The notes under the pieces were generated by a model, which worked only from the letters and a program-made list of their open reading frames with translations, ran no database searches and was not told where the DNA came from. The translations under genes and the position numbers were made by a program. From Arthrobacter bambusae (GTDB lineage Bacteria > Actinomycetota > Actinomycetes > Actinomycetales > Micrococcaceae), in contig NZ_JAHHZS010000016.1 in the NCBI RefSeq assembly GCF_022606295.1, forward strand, positions 1-64,000: DNA of 64,000 nucleotides, given 5' to 3'. Below are positions 8,064-17,102 of this stretch, piece after piece (position 1 is the stretch's first letter; every line of letters starts with the position of its first letter).

Positions 8064-8187
8064 CAAGCGAACTGCACCGCCCAAACGTAACCAAACAAAC
8101 TCGTTACACCCCGGCAATACGCGGGTCACGGAGGCGAAACCAGCCGGGCGGAAACTGGACGAATCCACCCCGGAAGGATCGTCCCCC

Positions 8188-10827
8188 ATGGCTACTCCGC
8201 TCAATTTGTCCGTGGCCGATTCGGCGTTGCTGACAAAGTCGCTTCCTCTGGGCCTCCTGCGGACGGCAGTCCAATCCGAGGCCGCCCACGATGGAATCAC
8301 TCCGGAGCTGCTGGCGGAACTGAGGATGCTGGCCCGCACCCCGGGGCTCCTGGTGGCCTGCAACTACGGTGGAACCCTCTGTGCCGCGGAAGGCGTATCC
8401 ACCGAGACGCTCCCGTTGGGGAGTGCCGCCGTCGCGCTCCGGGCATTGGCGGCGCTGCCGAACACGCACACGGCCGTCATCTCCGGCAGGTCGCTGCGGG
8501 ACCTTGCCGCAGTGTCGCGCCTGCCGGCGGAAGTCCACCTGGTGGGTTCGCACGGCGCCGAGTTCGACATGACCTACGCGTACAGCGTCACGATGGCCAC
8601 GGAAGCCGTCCTTCAACAGGCAGCCACCGCCCTCAACGAATCGATCGGCTTCGAAAAGGGCATCAGCATCGAGCGCAAGCCCGTGGCCGTAGCCATCCAC
8701 ACCAGGCCGGCCACTCCCGCCGTCGTGGCCCGGGTGACGCGTGAGGCGCACCAGATCGCCCGCGAATTGGGCTTGTTCTTCATTGTGGACGGCTCCGTTC
8801 TGGACTTGTCCATCGTGGAGCCCTCCAAAGACGCCGCGCTGGAGCATCTGCGTGCACAGTTGGGGGCCAGCGCGGCCCTGTTTGCCGGCGATGCGGAGAG
8901 CGACGAGCTCGCGATCGCCACCTTGCGGGGCCCGGATCTTGGCCTGCACGTTGGCGATGCAGAAACCAAGGCGCGCTACCGCTTACCGGACCCGGAGGCC
9001 TTCGCCAAAGTGCTCGCCATCCTGTTCGAACTGCGCCGAGCGTGGTTGTTCGGCGAGGACGCGGTGGGGCTGGAGCGGCATTCGATGATCGGCAACGGGA
9101 CCTCCACAGCGCTGCTCACCCCGGAGGCCAAGATCTGCTGGATGAGCCATCCCCTCCCGGATTCCGGATCCTTGTTCGCGCACATCCTTGGTGGAGACCC
9201 GGCCGGCCACTTCAGCGTGGAGCCGGTCAAGACGTCGAAGGTGCTGGGACAGCGCTATGTGGACAACACCATGATCGTGGAGACGCGCTGGGCCGACGTT
9301 ACGGTCACGGACTACCTTGAGCCCGCCCCGGACGGCATCACCAGCCTGGTCCGGGTCCTGTCCGGAACCGGCAGCGCGCGGATTGTTTTCGCACCGCGGC
9401 CGGACTACGCCAACGCCCCGTTCAATATGGAAATCCGTGGCGAAGAGCTGCACGTTGTGGGCACTTCGGATCCCATCGTCCTCTTCGCTCCCGGCGTGTC
9501 CTTCACGGTCACGAGCGACGGCAAACACGGCACCGCCACCGCCGAAGTCAGCCTCGCGTACGGTCCCGTCGTCATGAACCTGAGGTGCGGAGACACTGAG
9601 CCGACGACGCCGGACCCCACCGGAGAGCTCGCCCGGCGGGCCGCCGTCGCGCACCAGTCCCGGCAGTGGGTCCGCGGGCTGGAACTGCCCGACATGAAAC
9701 CGTCGCTGGTGCGGCGTTCGGCATTGGTCCTGAAAGCACTGGTGCACGAGCCGACCGGGGCGGTCCTCGCCGCTCCAACCACGTCGCTGCCGGAGGGGAT
9801 CGGCGGCACCCGCAACTGGGACTACCGCTACTGCTGGCTCCGCGACGGCTCCATGACGGTCAATGCGCTCGTGGACCTGGGTTCCACCGAGGAAGCAGAC
9901 GGGTTCCTCCGTTGGCTGGGCCGCATCCTGGAGAACGCTCCCGGTCCGGAATGGCTGCATCCCTTGTACTCGGTGACCGGCTCCCCGCTGTCTACGGAGG
10001 CCATTATCGAGAGCTTGCCCGGTTACGCCGGTTCGCGGCCGGTGCGGATCGGGAATGCCGCCGACCACCAAGTGCAGCTGGATGTCTTCGGGCCGATTGC
10101 CGGGCTCATCCAGGCCCTCGGCAAGCGCCGCGGCACGTTGCCGGACGAGCACTGGAAACTCATGGAGCAGATGGCCTCGGCCGTCCTGGCCCGCTGGCAC
10201 GAAGCGGACCATGGCATCTGGGAAGCCCGGCGGGCGCCACGGTACCACATCTACACCAAGGTGATGTGCTGGGTGACCCTGGACCGGGCCATGCAGACGG
10301 CGGTGCGGTTCCGGCGCCCCATCGGGGCCGAGTGGGAGGAAACGGCCAACATCATCCGCGCGGAAGTCCTCCGCGAGGGCTGGGATGATTCCGCGAACTC
10401 CTACACCGTGGCCTACGACAGCCCGGACCTCGACGCGGCCGTGTTGCATATCGGACTCTCGGGCCTGCTGGACGTCCGCGACCAGCGCTTCCTGGACACC
10501 GTCACCGCCGTCGAGCGCGAACTGCGGGTGGGTCCCACCGTGTTCCGGTACAGGTACGACGACGGCCTGCCGGGTCTGGAGGGCGGGTTCCACATCTGCA
10601 CCACCTGGCTCATTGAGGCGTACCTGGCCGTTGGTCGGCTGGACGACGCGCTCGAGCTGTTCAACCAGCTCGTGGCGCTCTTCGGTCCGACCGGGCTGCT
10701 TCCCGAGGAGTTCGACCCGGGCACCGAGACCCACTTGGGAAACCACCCGCAAGCATATTCGCACTTGGGCTTCATCCGCTGCGCGCAACTCCTGGACAGG
10801 TACCTCGACTCGGTGGACGAAGAGTAG
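8188..10827 (+). CDS. Trehalose-phosphatase-like domain fused to GH15 glycoside hydrolase
   Basis: An 879-residue two-domain protein. Residues ~35-285 resemble trehalose-6-phosphate phosphatase (HAD fold): AVISGRSLRDLAAV, LVGSHGAE, the IERKPVAVAIHTR segment and FAGDAESDELAIA. However, the catalytic DxDGT motif reads CNYGGTL (residues 58-64), so the nucleophile and acid/base aspartates are Asn59 and Gly61. Residues ~300-870 are a GH15 (glucoamylase/trehalase-like) domain with GGTRNWDYRYCWLRDGSM, GIWEARRAPRYHIYTKVMCW and GLLPEEFDPGTETHLGNHPQ, which keep the expected glutamates. A trehalose or maltooligosaccharide substrate is plausible. A GGAAGGA ribosome-binding site precedes the ATG. A P1 palindrome follows. 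Confidence 0.85.
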   Translation: MATPLNLSVADSALLTKSLPLGLLRTAVQSEAAHDGITPELLAELRMLARTPGLLVACNYGGTLCAAEGVSTETLPLGSAAVALRALAALPNTHTAVISGRSLRDLAAVSRLPAEVHLVGSHGAEFDMTYAYSVTMATEAVLQQAATALNESIGFEKGISIERKPVAVAIHTRPATPAVVARVTREAHQIARELGLFFIVDGSVLDLSIVEPSKDAALEHLRAQLGASAALFAGDAESDELAIATLRGPDLGLHVGDAETKARYRLPDPEAFAKVLAILFELRRAWLFGEDAVGLERHSMIGNGTSTALLTPEAKICWMSHPLPDSGSLFAHILGGDPAGHFSVEPVKTSKVLGQRYVDNTMIVETRWADVTVTDYLEPAPDGITSLVRVLSGTGSARIVFAPRPDYANAPFNMEIRGEELHVVGTSDPIVLFAPGVSFTVTSDGKHGTATAEVSLAYGPVVMNLRCGDTEPTTPDPTGELARRAAVAHQSRQWVRGLELPDMKPSLVRRSALVLKALVHEPTGAVLAAPTTSLPEGIGGTRNWDYRYCWLRDGSMTVNALVDLGSTEEADGFLRWLGRILENAPGPEWLHPLYSVTGSPLSTEAIIESLPGYAGSRPVRIGNAADHQVQLDVFGPIAGLIQALGKRRGTLPDEHWKLMEQMASAVLARWHEADHGIWEARRAPRYHIYTKVMCWVTLDRAMQTAVRFRRPIGAEWEETANIIRAEVLREGWDDSANSYTVAYDSPDLDAAVLHIGLSGLLDVRDQRFLDTVTAVERELRVGPTVFRYRYDDGLPGLEGGFHICTTWLIEAYLAVGRLDDALELFNQLVALFGPTGLLPEEFDPGTETHLGNHPQAYSHLGFIRCAQLLDRYLDSVDEE

Positions 10828-10855
10828 GCGCGAGGACACCAACCAGCCGCGCCGA

Positions 10856-10921
10856 CCCAACTGACTCGCACTTAGTGTCGTTTTCAGCGCTCAAAACGAC
10901 ACTTACTGCGAGTTAGTTGGG
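10856..10921. repeat. P1 palindrome, copy 1 (66 bp)
   Basis: Outer arms CCCAACTGACTCGCA and TGCGAGTTAGTTGGG enclose an inner stem GTGTCGTTTT / AAAACGACAC around an AGCGCT core. It lies between the converging GH15 fusion and AEC transporter genes, and ends at the base next to the transporter's TAG stop. Same length and layout as the copies at 39551, 46960 and 50522. Confidence 0.9.
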
Positions 10922-11848
10922 CTAGGTGAGCAGGAGGGCCACGGCGATCATTGCCGGGACGGCCACCACGGTGGTGATCAGGACAGTATCCTTCGCCACG
11001 GTGATTCCCGTGTTGTAGCGGCTCGCGGCCACGAACACGTTCTGGGCAGTGGGCAGGGCGGCCGTGACCACCACCGCGAACAAGGCGTGCGCCTCAAGGC
11101 CGAGCGCGAAGCGGGCAAACAGGTAGGCCATCGTGGGGTGGACAAAGAGCTTGAAGCCGCTGGCCAGGAGCGCATCCGTCCGGCGCCCCGTGTCTTTTTG
11201 CAGCGGCCGGGAGCCGTTCAGGCTCATCCCGAATGCCATGAGCATCGCGGGAATGGCGGCTCCACCGATCAAATGGATCGGGTCCATGATGAGCGAGGGC
11301 ACTTGCCAGCCCGTTCCGGCCACCACCAAACCGAGGGCCGATCCCACGATCATCGGGTTCCGCACGATCATCAAGACGAACCGCAGGGGAGTGGTGCGGT
11401 GGGCGCTGGTGCTGGCATCGAGAGCCATCAGGTACATGGGCGTGAAGAACGCGAGCTGGAAGATCAGCAGCGGTGCCACGTAGCTCGCGTCGCCCAGGAC
11501 AAACACGGCGATGGGGATGCCGAGGTTCGCGGAGTTGGCCAAGGAAGCGCTCATGGAGGACATCAGCGATTCGGGGAGGGAGCGTTTGAGCCAGAACTTC
11601 ACGATGACGAAGAACAAGCTGCCGGTAACGACGGCGCCCACCGCCGTGACCAGAAGCGGAGCGGCAAAGATGTCGCGAAGATGGGCCTTGCCGAGGGTTT
11701 CAAAGAGCAGCGCGGGACTTGCGACGAAGAAAGTCAGGGCGCTCAGGACCGAACGCGCGTTGTCTCCCAGGATTCCGCGCTTGCCGACGAACATGCCCAC
11801 CAGAATGATGGCCCACACCACGAAGAACCCGGAAACGACGCCCAGCAC
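10922..11848 (-). CDS. AEC family transporter (auxin efflux carrier type)
   Basis: A 308-residue membrane protein with about ten hydrophobic segments in two inverted halves. It matches the AEC family by FFVASPALLFETLGKA in the third helix, SLANSANLGIPIAVFVLG in the first half and PTMAYLFARFAL with ALPTAQNVFVAASRY in the second half. Bacterial relatives move dicarboxylates or other organic anions; the substrate here is not known. The start codon is a GTG with a weak ribosome-binding site. Its stop abuts the P1 palindrome. Confidence 0.85.
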   Translation of the reverse strand: MLGVVSGFFVVWAIILVGMFVGKRGILGDNARSVLSALTFFVASPALLFETLGKAHLRDIFAAPLLVTAVGAVVTGSLFFVIVKFWLKRSLPESLMSSMSASLANSANLGIPIAVFVLGDASYVAPLLIFQLAFFTPMYLMALDASTSAHRTTPLRFVLMIVRNPMIVGSALGLVVAGTGWQVPSLIMDPIHLIGGAAIPAMLMAFGMSLNGSRPLQKDTGRRTDALLASGFKLFVHPTMAYLFARFALGLEAHALFAVVVTAALPTAQNVFVAASRYNTGITVAKDTVLITTVVAVPAMIAVALLLT

Positions 11849-11988
11849 TACGGCATCCGGAGGGGGACGGGTGCGGGGCGGCGGGGGTTCACAGTCCCAG
11901 CCTAAATCAGCTTTATTCGGCTGTAAGGCCCGACGGCGGCATGTCCCGCCATGTGGACCGCGAAGAAGGGGTCCCCGGGGCAGGGGAG

Positions 11989-12417
11989 TTAGTTCAGGTT
12001 CGCGTTGTTGAGGGCGTGCGGGGGGCGCATGACGCCCGGAGTGATGCCTTCGGCTGGATCACTGCCGAGCTGGACGATCTTGTTGGCCCTGTCCACATGG
12101 ACAACCTTGGGTTGGTAGCCCTTGGCCTCTTCGGTGGTCATCTCCGCATAGGTGATGAGGATGACGACGTCGCCCACGTGCACCAGGTGCGCTGCGGCAC
12201 CGTTGATGCCAATGACGCCGGAGCCGCGTTCGCCGGCAATCGTGTAAGTCTCGAGGCGTGCGCCATTGGTCACGTCGACAATGGAGACGAGCTCGCCGGG
12301 GAGAATATCCGCAGCATCCAGCAGATCCAGGTCAACCGTCACTGAACCTACATAGTGCAGGTCGGCATGGGTCACCGTGGCGCGGTGGATCTTGGACTTA
12401 AACATTGTGCGGTTCAT
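11989..12417 (-). CDS. panD: Aspartate 1-decarboxylase
   Basis: This enzyme makes beta-alanine for pantothenate and coenzyme A. The 142-residue proenzyme has [20 protein letters not shown] followed by VGSVTVD; self-cleavage between Gly24 and Ser25 would create the pyruvoyl group. Tyr58-region [21 protein letters not shown] is also conserved. The length fits the actinobacterial form. panB and panC are not in this window. Confidence 0.95.
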   Translation of the reverse strand: MNRTMFKSKIHRATVTHADLHYVGSVTVDLDLLDAADILPGELVSIVDVTNGARLETYTIAGERGSGVIGINGAAAHLVHVGDVVILITYAEMTTEEAKGYQPKVVHVDRANKIVQLGSDPAEGITPGVMRPPHALNNANLN

Positions 12418-12472
12418 AACGTGACAAGTTTAGCGCGTGGCCGCCCGATTGCCGGGTGATACCTGCCACAGG

Positions 12473-12799
12473 CTAGGCCTTGGCGGCGGCCTTTCTTGCC
12501 TGCCGCCGCTTCAGCGAGCCGTAACCGGCGAGCAGCTTCGGGACAACCAGGTAGACGGCGGTAGGAACGACGACGAGCGTCAGCACGAGGGCGCGCAGCG
12601 CGGGGTGCCATGACTCCGTGATCGGAGCGAGGATCGTCATGCCGATCGCGACGAGGGGGAAAATGGCCAGCCACGTGATCACTGCACGCGTGTGCACGGA
12701 AGGCAGGTGCACAGGGTGCGCGGAGTGCGGAGCGGGCTCGGCAACCGCCGCAACCGCGGCGCTGTCCGCGGGGGCGGCAACGGGGATCTGGGTGCTCAT
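12473..12799 (-). CDS. Small two-helix membrane protein under TetR control
   Basis: A 108-residue protein with an Ala/Pro/His-rich N-terminus, two hydrophobic helices (AVITWLAIFPLVAIGMTI and ALVLTLVVVPTAVYLVVP) and a basic RRQARKAAAKA tail. The helix pair resembles the membrane tail found on some antibiotic-biosynthesis-monooxygenase-like proteins, which is a loose similarity. The ATG at 12799 has GGAGAA 7-12 bases upstream. A palindrome that probably binds the divergent TetR regulator overlaps the leader next to this ribosome-binding site. Confidence 0.65.
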   Translation of the reverse strand: MSTQIPVAAPADSAAVAAVAEPAPHSAHPVHLPSVHTRAVITWLAIFPLVAIGMTILAPITESWHPALRALVLTLVVVPTAVYLVVPKLLAGYGSLKRRQARKAAAKA

Positions 12800-12808
12800 G
12801 GGATTCTC

Positions 12809-12822
12809 CAACTAATTGGTTG
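12809..12822. promoter_or_regulatory. TetR operator copy 1
   Basis: CAACTAATTGGTTG is a near-perfect palindrome placed beside the ribosome-binding site of the small membrane protein. An almost identical 14-mer lies 43 bases away next to the TetR gene, which supports recognition by that regulator. Confidence 0.65.
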
Positions 12823-12864
12823 CTTTCGGCGTGAGTTCAGACTAGACCTCACCGCCAAAAACTG

Positions 12865-12878
12865 CAACTACTTGGTTG
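12865..12878. promoter_or_regulatory. TetR operator copy 2
   Basis: CAACTACTTGGTTG differs from the copy at 12809 by one base. It ends 20 bases before the TetR start codon, where binding would block the regulator's own promoter. Confidence 0.65.
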
Positions 12879-12898
12879 GAATCTGTTAAGGTGGACAC

Positions 12899-13492
12899 AT
12901 GGCATGGGATACCGAGCGGACCAAACGACTCCTCCTTGAGGCAGCGACCGCCGAGTTTTGCCAATTCGGACTAGCCGGCGCCAGGGTGGACCGCATCGCG
13001 GCTGCGGCCGGAGTCAACAAGGAACGCATCTACCAGTACTTCGGCAAGAAAGATCTTCTCTTCGACGCGGTGATCGCATCCCAGCTCAGCAAAGTAGTGG
13101 ACGAAGTCCGCATCGAGGGCGATGGTCCCGAAGCCTTGGCCGATTACGCCGGACGCCTGTTCGACCATCACCACCAAGATGCCACCCTTCCGAGGCTGCT
13201 GTTTTGGGAGGGGTTGGAACGGGGGGAATATGTGGTCAACCGTCCGGACCGGGCCGCGAACTGCAGGAACAAGGTTGATGGTGTCATCCGGGCCATCCCG
13301 GGGACGTCCAGGGAAGATGCGGCCGATCTGATGCTCACCATCATTGCGTTGTGTGACGCCTGGCCGGTACTGCCGGAACTGGATGGCCTCATGGCCGGTA
13401 GCAAGGGGTCAAGCAGGGCGGAGCGGCGCCGCAAGACGATCGTCCAAACCGTCCTCCTCGCCGCACGGGAGCTAGCTACGCCTGCTTGTTGA
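12899..13492 (+). CDS. TetR family transcriptional regulator
   Basis: A 197-residue regulator with an N-terminal helix-turn-helix at about residues 10-55: RTKRLLLEAATAEFCQFGLA, then GARVDRIAAAAGVNKERIYQ and YFGKKDLLFDAV. The C-terminal ligand domain is of the short type. AAGGTGG precedes the ATG. It diverges from the small membrane protein, and two matching palindromes in the 99-base gap suggest it represses both genes. Its last 17 bases overlap the 3' end of the converging LysR gene. Confidence 0.9.
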   Translation: MAWDTERTKRLLLEAATAEFCQFGLAGARVDRIAAAAGVNKERIYQYFGKKDLLFDAVIASQLSKVVDEVRIEGDGPEALADYAGRLFDHHHQDATLPRLLFWEGLERGEYVVNRPDRAANCRNKVDGVIRAIPGTSREDAADLMLTIIALCDAWPVLPELDGLMAGSKGSSRAERRRKTIVQTVLLAARELATPAC

Positions 13493-14330
13493 GCGTTCTG
13501 CCGATGATCGCCTGCGTCAGTGCGTCCACTACCTCGGCGTTCGCCAAAGGGTTGCGGATCAAGGTGAAGTCCACGTCACCCACCGGCGGGAGGTCGAAGC
13601 GCTTGGTGATCACCGTGAGGTCCTCGGGAACCAGCGACGACGGCATCACCGCGACGCCGATGCCAGCGCGCACCGCTGCCAGGACGCCGGCGATCTGCCG
13701 GGTGGAGCAGGTGACCCGCCACGTGCGGCCCATGGCCTCCAGCGCGTCGATAGCCATTTTCCGGCTGACGCTCGGGGCCGGATAGCAAATCAGCGGCACG
13801 GGGCTGGCCGGGTCCAGCGCCGTCTGTTCGACGCCCACCCAGGCGAACTTGTCGTGGCGGACCACGGTGCCGTCCTTCGCCTCGCCCACCCACTTCACGA
13901 ACACGAGATCCAACTGGCCCGCATTGACGCGTTTGTAGAGCTGGTCGCTCTGGCTGACGGTGAGTTCCAGGTTGATCTGGGGATACAGCTGCCGGAACTC
14001 GCGGAGGATCCGGGGCAAGCCCGTGATGGCGAGATCGTCGGCGGTGCCGAACCGCAGCCGGCCACGCATCGCGGAGCCGGAAAAGTACCTGGCTGCGGAA
14101 TCGTGCGCGGAGAGGATGTTGCGGGCAAAGCCTGCCATCGCATCGCCATTGTCCGTGAGCCGGACATCCCGGGTGTCGCGCGCTACGAGCGCTCGTTTGG
14201 CCGCCGTCTCCAGCTTTCTTACGTGCTGGCTGACCGTGGGCTGGGCGAGGCCGAGGCGCTCGGCTGCCTTCGTGAAACTCAAAGTCTCGGCCACGGCCAG
14301 GAAGGACCGCAGCTGCACGGGTTCGAACAC
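13476..14330 (-). CDS. LysR family transcriptional regulator
   Basis: A 284-residue LysR regulator. The winged helix is at residues 4-60 (VQLRSFLAVAETLSFTKAA, then RLGLAQPTVSQHVRKLE) and the effector domain covers the rest (GRLRFGTADDLAITGLPRIL). I use the GTG at 14330 because AAGGAG lies just upstream; longer in-frame starts lack this. It diverges from an MFS exporter gene with a palindromic T-N11-A site between them, so it most likely controls that exporter. Confidence 0.9.
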   Translation of the reverse strand: MFEPVQLRSFLAVAETLSFTKAAERLGLAQPTVSQHVRKLETAAKRALVARDTRDVRLTDNGDAMAGFARNILSAHDSAARYFSGSAMRGRLRFGTADDLAITGLPRILREFRQLYPQINLELTVSQSDQLYKRVNAGQLDLVFVKWVGEAKDGTVVRHDKFAWVGVEQTALDPASPVPLICYPAPSVSRKMAIDALEAMGRTWRVTCSTRQIAGVLAAVRAGIGVAVMPSSLVPEDLTVITKRFDLPPVGDVDFTLIRNPLANAEVVDALTQAIIGRTLNKQA

Positions 14331-14374
14331 GGAGCTCCTTGAATAGGTATGTCCACCACTACTCACGCGGGTGT

Positions 14375-14389
14375 ATTGCATTTCGCAAT
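14375..14389. promoter_or_regulatory. LysR-type operator
   Basis: ATTGC-ATTTC-GCAAT is a perfect 5-bp inverted repeat of the T-N11-A form used by LysR proteins. It lies 45 bases upstream of the LysR start and about 90 bases upstream of the divergent MFS gene. Confidence 0.65.
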
Positions 14390-14480
14390 GCTAGTTATAC
14401 AGCCAATTCACTTCCATAATCACCGCGGCCAACCCTAGCGTTAAAGGCATCCCAGCGAAACGCCTATCCAAGGACTACTT

Positions 14481-15878
14481 GTGGCACCCCCACCGCCCGC
14501 AGCGGCAAACGTCAGCCAGCCCACCATCGATTCGCTCGCCGCAAGCAGCCGAATTCCGCACGCTGCCGACCCGGACACGGTTACCCAGCCGATCGCCGTC
14601 GTCAGTGAACGGCTCCCCTGGCGGCACACCTTCATTTCCCTCAAAGTACCCAACTTCCGGATCTTCGCCATGGGCCATTTCGTGGCCGTCATCGCGCTCT
14701 GGATGCAGAGGATTGCGCAGGACTGGTTGGTACTCCAGCTCTCCGGATCCGTCACCGCAGTCGGAATAACCGTGGCATTGCAGTTCACGCCGTCGCTGTT
14801 CCTGGGCCCATGGGGCGGAATGATGGCGGACCGCTTCGCCAAGCGGCGCATCCTCATCTTGTGCCAAAGCGTCGCGGCCTCCTTGGCGGCCATCCTTGCC
14901 GTCTTGGCCCTGAGCCAGCACATCGAGGTGTGGCACGTTTATGTGATCGCCTTTGTCCTGGGCCTGGTGACGGTCCTCGACCAGCCCGCCCGGCAGGTCT
15001 TCGTCAACGAGCTTGTGGGACCGAAATACCTCCGCAACGCAATCAGCGTCAACTCCACCACGTTCCAACTGGGCGGACTGATTGGTCCCGCCCTGGCCGG
15101 CGTGCTGCTGACCGCAGTGGGCGCGGGGTGGGCTTTCGCCGCGAACGCGGTTGCCTGCTGCTCCACCGTGACCATGCTCCTGATGCTGCGCAAGAACGAA
15201 CTTTATGTCAGCACGCCTGTGCCAAAACGCAAGGGAATGCTGCAGGAGGGCCTGCGATACGCCCTCAGCAAGCCCACCATCTACTGGCCGTGGCTCATGG
15301 CCGGCTTTGTAGCGGTCTTCGCGATGAGCCTGCCTGTGCTTCTCGCCGCCTTTGCGGACAACGTCTACCATGCGGGCGCGGGCGGCTACGGCTTGCTCAA
15401 CGCCATGGTTGCCCTTGGCGCGCTCGCCGGGGCAATCACCTCCGCCCGCCGCCGGCAATTGCGCCTGCGCTCAGTGGTGCTGTGCGCCGGGATGTATGGC
15501 TTGATGCTGTGCCTGGCGGCGTTGGCCCCATCCATGGTGTGGCTGGCCGCTGCGATGGTTCTTTCCGGATTCTGGTGCCTCATGTTCCTGACGGCCGCCA
15601 ACCAGTTGGTCCAGGTCAGCGCCAATATGAGCATCCGCGGCCGCGTCATGAGCCTCTACATCATGGTGCTCATCGGTGGCCAAGCCATCGGCGGACCCAT
15701 GATGGGCTGGCTTGCCGAGCACCTGAATCCGCACGCAGCGCTGTTGGTGTCAGGCGGGGTGCCGGCGCTCGCAGCGGCGACAGTCGCCGTCGTGCTCGCC
15801 CGGAAGTCCGAGTTGCGGGTCAAAGTGGATGTCCGGGACCGACGGCGGATGGTGCGGATCGTCCCGCAGTCGGCGTAA
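14481..15878 (+). CDS. MFS exporter, DHA3/EntS-like
   Basis: A 465-residue major facilitator with about 12 helices after a ~45-residue hydrophilic N-terminus. LQFTPSLFLGPWGGMMADRF is the loop 2-3 signature and AKRRILILCQSVAA follows. The DQPARQVFVNELVGPKYLRN segment is typical of the enterobactin-exporter-like branch, which exports siderophores or drugs. The GTG start has AAGGA seven bases upstream. Control by the adjacent LysR regulator is likely. Confidence 0.85.
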   Translation: MAPPPPAAANVSQPTIDSLAASSRIPHAADPDTVTQPIAVVSERLPWRHTFISLKVPNFRIFAMGHFVAVIALWMQRIAQDWLVLQLSGSVTAVGITVALQFTPSLFLGPWGGMMADRFAKRRILILCQSVAASLAAILAVLALSQHIEVWHVYVIAFVLGLVTVLDQPARQVFVNELVGPKYLRNAISVNSTTFQLGGLIGPALAGVLLTAVGAGWAFAANAVACCSTVTMLLMLRKNELYVSTPVPKRKGMLQEGLRYALSKPTIYWPWLMAGFVAVFAMSLPVLLAAFADNVYHAGAGGYGLLNAMVALGALAGAITSARRRQLRLRSVVLCAGMYGLMLCLAALAPSMVWLAAAMVLSGFWCLMFLTAANQLVQVSANMSIRGRVMSLYIMVLIGGQAIGGPMMGWLAEHLNPHAALLVSGGVPALAAATVAVVLARKSELRVKVDVRDRRRMVRIVPQSA

Positions 15879-15895
15879 CGCCGAACCCGGCCGGG

Positions 15896-15918
15896 CCGGG
15901 CGCCTGCCAGGCGCCCGG
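15896..15918. terminator. Strong convergent hairpin
   Basis: CCGGGCGCC and GGCGCCCGG form a perfect 9-bp stem with a TGCCA loop between the converging MFS and carboxyethylornithine-synthase-like genes. There is no U-tract on either side, so termination may need other factors. Confidence 0.55.
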
Positions 15919-15947
15919 ATCAGCCGCATTCCGAGGCTACAAGTCCA

Positions 15948-17102
15948 CTACGCCACAAGGTGCGGATAGTCCGCTGCGCGCCCCTGGAACTGCAGCACGT
16001 CCGGGTTGCGGATGATGCCGTCCCGGATTTCGATGGCCCGGGAGATCGTCTCATTGGCGGCCCAGGCCTCGGGGCCCGAAATGACCGTTTCGAGGAACGG
16101 CAGGAGCGCTTCGCTGATCTCCCAGCTGGACGAATTCCACAAGTAGGACGGGCTGTGGTCAACCGCGTAGTAGTTGATGTGGTCCCCCACCGTGAACATG
16201 GGCTCGGCGAACGTCGTGGTCCGCGCCCAACTGAAACCCATGCCTTCGTCGCAGGAGACGTCGACAATCAAGCTGCCCGGCTGGAACGCGTCCAGGTCCT
16301 CGGTCCGCAGGTACGTCAGCGGCGAGTTCGGGTCCTGCAGCGTGCAGTTGACCACGATGTCGCTCGCGGCGAGGAACGGTGCCAGTGGCAGGCGGCCACG
16401 GTCGGTGATGACCTCGCTCAGGAAAGGGGCGTTCTGGTCGTGATCGAACTGCACTATGCGCACCGAGTGGATGGGGGAACCGACCGCAGCAACGCCGCGG
16501 TTGGTCAGCACCTGGACGTCGTGGATGCCGTGGGCGTTCAGGGCGGTGACCGCGCCACGCGCCGTGGCGCCGAAACCAATCACGACGGCGCTCAGCCGCC
16601 TCCCGTAGTCACCCGTCGAACCCGTCAGGGCAAGTGCATGGATGACGGAACAGTAGCCCGCAAGTTCGTTGTTCTTATGGAAAACGTGGAGTCCGAAGCC
16701 GCCGTCGCTCGCCCAGTGGTTCATCGCCTCGAAGGCGATCAGGGTCAGCTTTTTGTCGATCGCGAGCTGGGTGATGGCCCGGTCCTGCACGCAGTGCGGC
16801 CAACCCCAGAGGACCTGGCCGTCCCGGAGGTCGGCGAGGTCTTCCGGTTGCGGTTTGGGCAGGAGAATAACATCCGAATTCGAAATCAGTTCTTCACGGC
16901 TTGCCATGCCACCGACCAGCGGCTCAAGTTGGCTGTCCGAAAAGCCGAAGCGCTCGCCGTACCCGCGCTCGAGCCGGATGTGTTGCCGGAGCTCCGGGGC
17001 AATGCGCTCCAGATGCAGGGGATGGACAGGCAGCCGGCGCTCGTCCGGCTTCCGCGATGACGAGAGGATGCCGAGGGTCATGGCGCCTGTATGGCCGCTC
17101 AC
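15948..17102 (-). CDS. Alanine dehydrogenase/PNT family protein, N5-(carboxyethyl)ornithine synthase-like
   Basis: A 384-residue protein. The N-terminal half (GILSSSRKPDERRLPVHPLH) matches the alanine dehydrogenase/transhydrogenase fold as in N5-(carboxyethyl)ornithine synthase, which reductively condenses pyruvate with ornithine or lysine. The NAD-binding part contains AVVIGFGATARGAVTALNAH. FEAMNHWASDGGFGLHVFHK and SWARTTTFAEPMFTVGDHIN are long conserved stretches. The GTG at 17102 overlaps the stop of the small basic gene upstream (GTGA); an ATG at 17081 begins the conserved part directly. The enzyme name is by family resemblance only. Confidence 0.7.
   Translation of the reverse strand: MSGHTGAMTLGILSSSRKPDERRLPVHPLHLERIAPELRQHIRLERGYGERFGFSDSQLEPLVGGMASREELISNSDVILLPKPQPEDLADLRDGQVLWGWPHCVQDRAITQLAIDKKLTLIAFEAMNHWASDGGFGLHVFHKNNELAGYCSVIHALALTGSTGDYGRRLSAVVIGFGATARGAVTALNAHGIHDVQVLTNRGVAAVGSPIHSVRIVQFDHDQNAPFLSEVITDRGRLPLAPFLAASDIVVNCTLQDPNSPLTYLRTEDLDAFQPGSLIVDVSCDEGMGFSWARTTTFAEPMFTVGDHINYYAVDHSPSYLWNSSSWEISEALLPFLETVISGPEAWAANETISRAIEIRDGIIRNPDVLQFQGRAADYPHLVA

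Noticed and set aside
6867..8363. 498-codon reverse open frame
   Set aside because: Antisense to the flavin monooxygenase gene; no protein-like motifs.
8983..10860. 625-codon reverse open frame
   Set aside because: Antisense shadow of the GH15 fusion; low-complexity composition and no ribosome-binding site.
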